From Planctomycetota bacterium (GTDB taxonomy: Bacteria; Planctomycetota; PUPC01), in contig PWKM01000047.1 in assembly GCA_003559755.1 (NCBI GenBank), forward strand, positions 1-14,850: a DNA stretch of 14,850 nucleotides, read 5' to 3'. Each line of letters opens with the position of its first letter. The first letter of the stretch is position 1. A program made the position numbers and the translations under genes. Below are positions 10,026 through 14,850 of this stretch, piece by piece. The notes under the pieces are model-generated. The model did no database searches and was not told the origin of the DNA. It saw nothing but the letters and a program-made list of their open reading frames with translations.

Positions 10026-11237
10026 ATGACAGCGCATGATCTGACCGCCGACAGCCGGGGCATGTCCCTGCCGGAGCTCCGCGATTTCCTGACCGACCAC
10101 CTGGTCCACTTCGTCGCGCCGTTCTGGCCGAGGTACGCCATCGACCGCGAGCACGGCGGCATCTTCTCCTGCATCGAGGACGACGGCACCATCCAGAGCA
10201 CCGACAAGTATATGTGGTCCCAGGCACGCGGGCTGTGGACGTTCTCCGCGCTCCACAACCGCGTCGAACGCCGGGCCGAATGGCTCGACATCGCGCACGG
10301 CCTGTTCCGCTTCCTCCGCGAGCACGGGCGCGACGAGGACGGATGCTGGCTCTTCCTGGTCGATGCCGAGGGCGGCCGGCTCAAGGGGCCGGAGAGCATT
10401 GTGACCGATGCGTTCGCCGTGCTCGGCCTCGTCGAGTATCACCGGGCGACCGGGAACGACGAGGCCCTGCACATCGGGCTCGAGACCTACGACAGCGTGA
10501 TGAAACGACTCGCCCGGCCGTACACCTACGGGACCGCGCCCTACCCGACGCCGCCGGGCACACGCCCGCACCGCGAGCCGATGCAGTTCTCACTCGCCTT
10601 CTGGGAACTGGCGAAGGCGACGGGAAGCGAACAGGTCCGCAACACGGCACTGGAGATGAGCGCCCGCATCGTACGCGACCACTACCGCGACGAGAGCCGG
10701 GCCGTCCTCGAATACATCGGGAACGACGGCGGACCGGTCGATGCCGACTACGGCCGGGCGATGGTCCCCGGGCACGGGATCGAGTCGGCCTACTTCACGG
10801 TCCTCATCAATCGAGAGGCCGGCCGGCCCGAACTGGCGGACAAGGCCTGCCGGGCCATGCGATGGTGTGTCGAGCGGGGCTGGGACGACGAGTGCGGCGG
10901 CCTGTTCCTCGGCATCGACATCGAGGGGAAAGAGCCGGTCTATTGGAAGAACGCGGAGAAGAAAATCTGGTGGGTGCATGCCGAGGCACTGGCCGGCCTG
11001 CTCGTCGCTCGGGAACATTGCCGCGAGGACTGGTGCCTGGACTGGTATCACCGCGTACACGAGTGGAGCTTCGCCCGCTTCCCCGTGCCCGAGTACGGAG
11101 AATGGACACAGCGGCTGGACCGCGAGGGGAACCGGATCACGGACCTGATCGCCCTGCCGGTCAAGGACCCCTTCCATCTCCCCCGGGCACTGGTCGTCGC
11201 CATCGAGACGCTGCGGCGGATGACGGACGGGCGGTAA
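10026..11237 (+). CDS. N-acylglucosamine 2-epimerase (AGE) family protein
   Basis: The 403 aa length and (alpha/alpha)6-barrel signatures fit the AGE superfamily, which interconverts C2 epimers or aldose/ketose forms of sugars (GlcNAc/ManNAc, mannose/fructose, cellobiose). Conserved stretches are HGGIFSCIEDDG (43-54) and KYMWSQARGLWTFSALHNRV (61-80). PGHGIESAYF contains H250, and KIWWVHAEAL spans 313-322. FHLPRALV contains H384. H250 and H384 correspond to the two catalytic histidines of characterised AGEs. No signal peptide is visible, so it is cytoplasmic. The ATG at 10026 follows a GGGGGA stretch and lies 46 bp after queA. The substrate cannot be told from sequence. AGE, mannose isomerase and cellobiose 2-epimerase share this fold and these residues. 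Its position beside LPS genes would suit amino-sugar supply. Confidence 0.85.
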   Translation: MTAHDLTADSRGMSLPELRDFLTDHLVHFVAPFWPRYAIDREHGGIFSCIEDDGTIQSTDKYMWSQARGLWTFSALHNRVERRAEWLDIAHGLFRFLREHGRDEDGCWLFLVDAEGGRLKGPESIVTDAFAVLGLVEYHRATGNDEALHIGLETYDSVMKRLARPYTYGTAPYPTPPGTRPHREPMQFSLAFWELAKATGSEQVRNTALEMSARIVRDHYRDESRAVLEYIGNDGGPVDADYGRAMVPGHGIESAYFTVLINREAGRPELADKACRAMRWCVERGWDDECGGLFLGIDIEGKEPVYWKNAEKKIWWVHAEALAGLLVAREHCREDWCLDWYHRVHEWSFARFPVPEYGEWTQRLDREGNRITDLIALPVKDPFHLPRALVVAIETLRRMTDGR

Positions 11238-11248
11238 CCGGCCGTCCG
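11224..11248. terminator. Hairpin between convergent genes, stop codon in the loop
   Basis: CGGACGG (11224-11230) pairs with CCGTCCG (11242-11248). After one G-G mismatch, a further CGG/CCG pair closes a TAA loop, and that loop is the stop codon of the epimerase gene. The convergent metF stop is only ~23 bp away. There is no T tract on either side, which is common for terminators in GC-rich genomes. A bidirectional terminator or 3'-end stabiliser is inferred from position and symmetry. Confidence 0.45.
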
Positions 11249-11270
11249 GGCGAGCCCGACGCCGACTGCG

Positions 11271-12233
11271 TTACGACAGGCCGGCGGCCTCGATGGCCTC
11301 GACCGCGGGCTTGGACCAGCCGAGCGGCATCAGGTGGAACCCCTTGCACATCCCGGCCATGTCCCGCATCAGCTCGGCCGTGATGTCGATGCTGACCTTC
11401 TGCAGGTCCTCCTTCGAGGCGTCGGCCAGGCGTTGGATGAGGTGGTCGGGGACGGAGACGCCGGCGACGTTCCCGTTCATGAACCGGGCCATCCCGGCGG
11501 ACTTGAGCATGACGATCCCGGCGAGGATGGGCACACCGACGTGCTCGGCCGCCTTCATGAACCGTTCGAGGGCCGCCGGCTCATAGACCGCCTGGGTCTG
11601 GATGAACTTCGCCCCGGCCGCCACCTTCTTCTCGAGCTTCAGAATCTGCGGCTCGACCGGCTCGGCGCAGGGGGTGACCACGGCCCCGGGCAGGTAGGTG
11701 GGGCATTTCTCTGGGATCGGGCCCTCGTACTTGAACTTCCGCTTCTGCTTCGAGCCGTCCTTGGGCTTGGGGAGCCGGACGCGCTTCCAGGCGCCGTCCA
11801 GCCGGTTCCCGGCCAGGTCCCGCCCGTTCATCAATGCGGTGACGGCCTGGAGGAGCGTGACCGAGTCGAGGTCGTGCACCGGCCTGCCCTGGGGGTGGTC
11901 GCCGAGCGCGATGTGGTCGCCGGTCAGGGCGAGCACGTTCTCGATGCCCCAGATGGCGGCGCCGAGCAGTTCGGACTGGAGCGCGAGGCGGTTGCGGTCA
12001 CGGCAGACCAGTTGGAGCACGGGCTCGATGCCCATCTGCTTCAGTTTGATGCAGGCGGCGAGACCGCTGATCCGCATCACCGAGCTCTGGTTGTCGGTCA
12101 CGTTGACCGCGGCGACCTTGTCCCGGAAGTCTTCCGCTTCCTCCCACACCTCGTCGCAGTCGATCCCTTTCGGCGGGCCGACCTCTCCGGTGAACACGAG
12201 CGCTTCCCCTGCCAATGCCTCTCTCAGACTCAT
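11271..12233 (-). CDS. metF: 5,10-methylenetetrahydrofolate reductase, acetogen MetF type
   Basis: MetF is a flavin TIM-barrel enzyme that reduces 5,10-methylene-THF to 5-methyl-THF. It feeds methionine synthesis or, in acetogens, the Wood-Ljungdahl methyl branch. The 320 aa show FTGEVGPPKG with the likely proton donor E17, NVTDNQSSVMR, and ALTGDH with D106 contacting flavin/folate. The conserved helix LEKKVAAGAKFIQTQAVY and C-terminal SIDITAELMRDMAGMCKGFH are also present. Between NRLDGAW (~149) and PGAVVTPCA (~182) lies an insertion of roughly 25-30 residues (LPKPKDGSKQKRKFKYEG, then PIPEKCPTY) that is rich in Lys and absent from typical MetF. The ATG has AGGAG nine or so bases upstream. 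metV lies 133 bp upstream on the same strand and encodes the usual partner of this MetF type. The electron donor cannot be inferred. Confidence 0.92.
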   Translation of the reverse strand: MSLREALAGEALVFTGEVGPPKGIDCDEVWEEAEDFRDKVAAVNVTDNQSSVMRISGLAACIKLKQMGIEPVLQLVCRDRNRLALQSELLGAAIWGIENVLALTGDHIALGDHPQGRPVHDLDSVTLLQAVTALMNGRDLAGNRLDGAWKRVRLPKPKDGSKQKRKFKYEGPIPEKCPTYLPGAVVTPCAEPVEPQILKLEKKVAAGAKFIQTQAVYEPAALERFMKAAEHVGVPILAGIVMLKSAGMARFMNGNVAGVSVPDHLIQRLADASKEDLQKVSIDITAELMRDMAGMCKGFHLMPLGWSKPAVEAIEAAGLS

Positions 12234-12366
12234 CCGGCTCTCTCCTTCTGGCTGTGCTGTTTGACGTCCGTTATCCGCGATCGGGTGTGCGGCCCCCGGT
12301 GTGATCCTGCGTGTGGCTGCACACTCGCCTCGATTTCAGGGGCCGCCCCGGTCCGTCCCGGCTCGA

Positions 12367-13050
12367 TTATGCCGTGGGCTTGACCTTCTTCTTTTTCGGC
12401 CGGGCCCACTTGTAGGTTTGCGGCGGGTGGTGGTCGGAGTGGTCCTTGGCCGCCTGCGTCTCCCGGATTTTGTCGAGCTGGCCGCGCGTTTTGAGCCGCT
12501 CGAAGATGAGCAGCCAGGCGCAGTCGGTGTCCGGGTCCACCTCGCACTTCCCGTCCTCGGTGTACCCGCCGCACGGCCCGTTCAGCAGCGCCTTGGCGCA
12601 GCGGGTGAGCGGGCAGATTCCGCCGGTGACATCGAGCAGGCAGTCGCCACAGGCCTGGCACTGCTCGGTGTACTTGCCGGCCCGGATCGTCTCGCCGACG
12701 AACAGGGCATCGACGCCCGGGACAACGGGGGTGTCCTCGTGGTAATTGCCGACGGTCTGGACCCCCGCCCCGCAGAACAGGGTGAGGATGGCGTCGGCGG
12801 CTTCGATCTGCTCCTGGTGCTCGCGCGAGACCTCGCGGACCTCGCCGCGGAGGCAGGCGGAGTCGAAGATGGCGGTGCCGGTGACCGTCTTCCCGGCCGC
12901 TTCCAGCCGCTCCTTCATCTCGGCCACCTCGTCCTCGCCGCCGGTCTTGCACGCGGTGGCACACTCAGTGCATCCGGCAACGAACACCTTCTGGTACGGG
13001 GCGAGCATCTCCTCGATATTCTCGTATGCTTTCTGCTTCTGGATGATCAT
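12367..13050 (-). CDS. metV: MetV, cysteine-rich partner of methylenetetrahydrofolate reductase
   Basis: MetV is the small Fe-S/metal-binding subunit that passes electrons to the flavin of MetF in acetogen-type reductases. This 227 aa protein has the typical Cys arrangement. The N-terminal part has GCTECATAC (C27, C30, C34), SACLRGEVRE (C66) and LFCGAGVQTV (C93). The C-terminal domain reads CQACGDCLLDVTGGICPLTR, then CAKALLNGPCGGYTEDGKCE (C131, C134, C137, C146, C151, C160, C169). It ends in a basic tail after YKWARP (four lysines in a row, then VKPTA). There is no signal peptide. The ATG at 13050 has GAGAAGGG ~10-17 bases upstream and sits ~45 bases after the predicted promoter. metF follows and lpdA precedes. 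No hdr, mvh or rnf genes are visible to identify the electron source. Confidence 0.9.
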   Translation of the reverse strand: MIIQKQKAYENIEEMLAPYQKVFVAGCTECATACKTGGEDEVAEMKERLEAAGKTVTGTAIFDSACLRGEVREVSREHQEQIEAADAILTLFCGAGVQTVGNYHEDTPVVPGVDALFVGETIRAGKYTEQCQACGDCLLDVTGGICPLTRCAKALLNGPCGGYTEDGKCEVDPDTDCAWLLIFERLKTRGQLDKIRETQAAKDHSDHHPPQTYKWARPKKKKVKPTA

Positions 13051-13101
13051 TCTTCCAATCCCTTCTCGACAATGGCCAACGTGTTGAGTGCCTCTATCTG
13101 C

Positions 13102-13129
13102 ATTGTACCCGGTTTCCGGCGGATGCCAA
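13102..13129 (-). promoter_or_regulatory. Sigma70-like promoter for metV-metF
   Basis: On the minus strand, TTGGCA (13129-13124) is followed 16 bases later by TACAAT (13107-13102). Each hexamer differs from consensus at one position. A start site near 13095 would leave a ~45-base leader to the metV ATG. This gives metVF transcription independent of lpdA. Whether the host's housekeeping sigma factor uses this consensus is assumed. Confidence 0.5.
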
Positions 13130-13139
13130 CCCTCCGCCG
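13117..13139. promoter_or_regulatory. Inverted repeat spanning the -35 box of the metV promoter (possible operator)
   Basis: CGGCGGA (13117-13123) and TCCGCCG (13133-13139) are perfect 7-base inverted arms with a nine-base centre. On the minus strand that centre contains the TTGGCA -35 hexamer. As DNA it has the symmetry of a repressor site placed to block polymerase. As RNA from lpdA read-through it would fold into a GC hairpin. No T tract follows on the minus strand, so intrinsic termination is less likely. The regulator is unknown. Confidence 0.35.
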
Positions 13140-13161
13140 CCGGGACCCCCGCGGCCCATCC

Positions 13162-14553
13162 TCACCCGTTGTAGTGAATCCCGTGCCCGAGCCAGCCCTC
13201 GGCCGCCTCGAGGATGCCCTCGGACAGCGTGGGGTGTACGTGGATGGTCCCGGCCAGGTCCTTGATGGTGCCTTCCATCTGCATCGCGGCGGCGATCTCG
13301 CCGACCAGGTTGCTCGCCCTGGTGCAGACGACCTGTGCGCCGAGTATCTCGCCGGTCCTGTTGTCGCCGATCAGCTTGACCATCCCCTGCGTCTCGCCCA
13401 TCGCCTGGGCCTTGCCCAGGACCTGGATGGGGAAGGTGAACGAGCGGGCGTCGATCCCCTGCTCTTCTGCTTCCTCCTCGGACAGGCCGACGTATGACGC
13501 CTCGGGGTGGGCGAAGATGGTGGCGGGCACCACGCGGTAGTCGATCGCCGAGTGTTCGCCCATCGCGTGCTCGGCGGCGACGATGCCCTGCCGCGAGGCG
13601 AGGTGGGCCAGCAGGACCTTGCCGGTGACGTCGCCGATGGCATAGATGTGGGGCACGTTCGTCTGGCAGTGCTCGTTGATGACGATCTCGTGCCCGTCGC
13701 CGACCTCCACCCCCGCGTTCTCGACGGCGATCCCGTCCGAGTTCAGCTTGCGGCCGACCGCGATCAGGGCCCGGTCCGCCTCGAGAGTCTTCCCCCCGGA
13801 CAGCTCGACGGATATCCCGTCGCCCGTGGTGTCGATCGACTCGACCTTCGTGTCCGTATAGGCCTTCGCCTTCTGGCGTTTGAGCGAGCGGGTCACCAGG
13901 TCCGACAGGTCGGGCGGGCTCAGGGGCAGGAGCCGGTCGAGCATCTCGACGACGTGGACCCGGGTCCCCAGCTCGGCGAAGAAGCAGGCGAACTCGCAGC
14001 CGATGTACCCGCCGCCCACGATGACCAGCTCCTCGGGGAGTGCGTCGAGTTCGAGGATGTGCGTGCTCGAGAGCACCTTCTCGCCGTCGTACGGGAATGC
14101 CGGAATCTCGGCCGGCTCGGAGCCGGTGGCGATGATGATCTTCTTCGCCTCGAGCTTCGTGGTCGTGCCGTCCGGCGACTCGATCGAGAGGGTGCGGTCG
14201 TCGAGGAACGACGCCGTGCCCTGCAGAAGGTCGATGCCGTTCCCCCGGAAGAGCTGTCCGACGCCCTTCCCCAGGCGTTTGACGACCGAGTCCTTGTGCT
14301 TCATCATCCGGGCGAAATCGACTTCGATGTCCCCAATCCGCACGCCGAACTTCCGGGCGCCCTTCGCCACCGCGACGATGTGCGACGCCTCGAGCAGGGC
14401 CTTGGTGGGGATGCAGCCCCGGTTCAGGCAGGTCCCGCCCAGCGGCCCCTTCTCGATGCACACGACGCTTGCGCCCAGTTGTGCGGCGCGGATGGCCGCC
14501 ACATATCCGCCGGGGCCGGAGCCGATTACTGCCACGTCATAACGGTCACTCAT
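13162..14553 (-). CDS. lpdA: Dihydrolipoamide dehydrogenase (E3 / glycine-cleavage L protein)
   Basis: LpdA is an FAD flavoprotein that re-oxidises dihydrolipoyl groups on 2-oxoacid dehydrogenase E2 or glycine-cleavage H protein, passing electrons to NAD+. It is 463 aa, the normal length. It shows the FAD-binding GSGPGGYVAAIRAAQLG (11-27) and redox-active GGTCLNRGCIPTK (C42/C47). The NAD-binding VIVGGGYIGCEFA is present, as are the second FAD motif IYAIGDVTG and the catalytic HVHPTLSEGILEA near the C-terminus. No lipoyl, ligand-gated-channel or other extra domain is attached. AGAGG lies six bases before the ATG. The upstream PHP-domain stop overlaps the start by eight bases. No E1/E2 or gcvHPT genes are in view. 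With metV and metF directly downstream, a role in glycine cleavage or a Wood-Ljungdahl-linked C1 module is inferred. Confidence 0.95.
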   Translation of the reverse strand: MSDRYDVAVIGSGPGGYVAAIRAAQLGASVVCIEKGPLGGTCLNRGCIPTKALLEASHIVAVAKGARKFGVRIGDIEVDFARMMKHKDSVVKRLGKGVGQLFRGNGIDLLQGTASFLDDRTLSIESPDGTTTKLEAKKIIIATGSEPAEIPAFPYDGEKVLSSTHILELDALPEELVIVGGGYIGCEFACFFAELGTRVHVVEMLDRLLPLSPPDLSDLVTRSLKRQKAKAYTDTKVESIDTTGDGISVELSGGKTLEADRALIAVGRKLNSDGIAVENAGVEVGDGHEIVINEHCQTNVPHIYAIGDVTGKVLLAHLASRQGIVAAEHAMGEHSAIDYRVVPATIFAHPEASYVGLSEEEAEEQGIDARSFTFPIQVLGKAQAMGETQGMVKLIGDNRTGEILGAQVVCTRASNLVGEIAAAMQMEGTIKDLAGTIHVHPTLSEGILEAAEGWLGHGIHYNG

Positions 14554-14850
14554 TGCAGACCTCTTTGCTTGTTATCACTTTTGAACCGACCACTGTCGGC
14601 TCGTTTTGCGGCCGCCACACCTGTTCGTCAGGCAGGCCGATCTCGGCGAGTACCTGCTCGCCGCGCGGGAGCAGGTCGAAGCGGGCCAAGCTGTGGGCGT
14701 CGCTGCACAGGGCGACCCGGGCGCCGAGTTCGACCCATTTCGCCACGTAGTCGGTGTAGCTGGCCTTGAACTCGTCGGCGGTGTGGGGATGGGCCCAGGT
14801 GGCGCCGACGTTGAACTCGATGGCCGTCCCGTTCGCGTTACACGTCTCGA
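14546..14850 (-). CDS. PHP-domain phosphoesterase, C-terminal part (N-terminus beyond window)
   Basis: The frame is open from the right edge to a TGA at 14548-14546, about 101 residues. It reads ETCNANGTAIEFNVG, AHPHTADEFKASYTDYVAKW, GARVALCSDAHSLARFDLL, and ends TSKEVCNE. The IEFN strand and the GARVALCSDAH motif (Asp/His metal ligands) match the C-terminal half of PHP-family enzymes such as histidinol phosphatases, which hydrolyse phosphate esters with bound metals. The first metal-binding motifs lie outside the window, so the substrate is unknown; histidinol phosphate, a nucleoside phosphate or a DNA-polymerase-associated PHP are options. Its stop overlaps the lpdA start, so the two are probably co-transcribed. 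Confidence 0.75.
   Translation of the reverse strand, partial: ETCNANGTAIEFNVGATWAHPHTADEFKASYTDYVAKWVELGARVALCSDAHSLARFDLLPRGEQVLAEIGLPDEQVWRPQNEPTVVGSKVITSKEVCNE

Overview
The window is GC-rich (about two-thirds G+C by eye), tightly packed and bacterial. The gene content suggests a Gram-negative, probably anaerobic member of the PVC group, most likely a Planctomycetota. The pointers are a giant exported HEAT-repeat protein next to an exported PQQ-type beta-propeller with C-terminal 'NGD/DGD' beta modules, LPS genes (KdsC and an LptC/LptA-like protein), and an acetogen-type MetF/MetV methylenetetrahydrofolate reductase. No rRNA or other taxonomic marker is present, so this placement is inference.

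Layout. (1) Positions 1-321 hold the 3' end of an IS630-like transposase reading frame, probably a decayed remnant; its base composition is less GC-rich than what follows. (2) Positions 351-11237 are a plus-strand run of six genes with short gaps or overlaps: HEAT solenoid (1339 aa), propeller protein (952 aa), kdsC-like phosphatase, LptC/LptA-like protein, queA, and an N-acylglucosamine 2-epimerase family protein. The first two carry signal peptides and are only 13 bp apart. kdsC/lptC-like and lptC-like/queA overlap by 1 and 4 bases. The run ends in a strong hairpin that contains the stop codon of the epimerase gene. (3) Positions 11271-14850 are a convergent minus-strand cluster. In transcription order it holds the 3' end of a PHP-domain gene, lpdA (dihydrolipoamide dehydrogenase), metV and metF. 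A sigma70-like promoter with an inverted repeat across its -35 box lies between lpdA and metV.

How the genes may work together. The plus-strand run looks like an envelope locus. KdsC makes free KDO, the LptC/LptA-like protein belongs to LPS transport, and the two large exported repeat proteins are probably periplasmic or surface scaffolds of unknown role. queA (tRNA modification) and the epimerase seem to be co-transcribed passengers or sugar-supply genes. The minus-strand cluster is folate one-carbon metabolism: MetF with MetV reduces methylene-THF to methyl-THF, and the adjacent lipoamide dehydrogenase suggests a link to glycine cleavage or the Wood-Ljungdahl methyl branch.

The best candidates for something not well described are the exported HEAT/beta-propeller pair, including three tandem C-terminal beta modules in the propeller protein, and the lysine-rich additions in MetF and MetV. 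All other genes are recognisable housekeeping or metabolic families.
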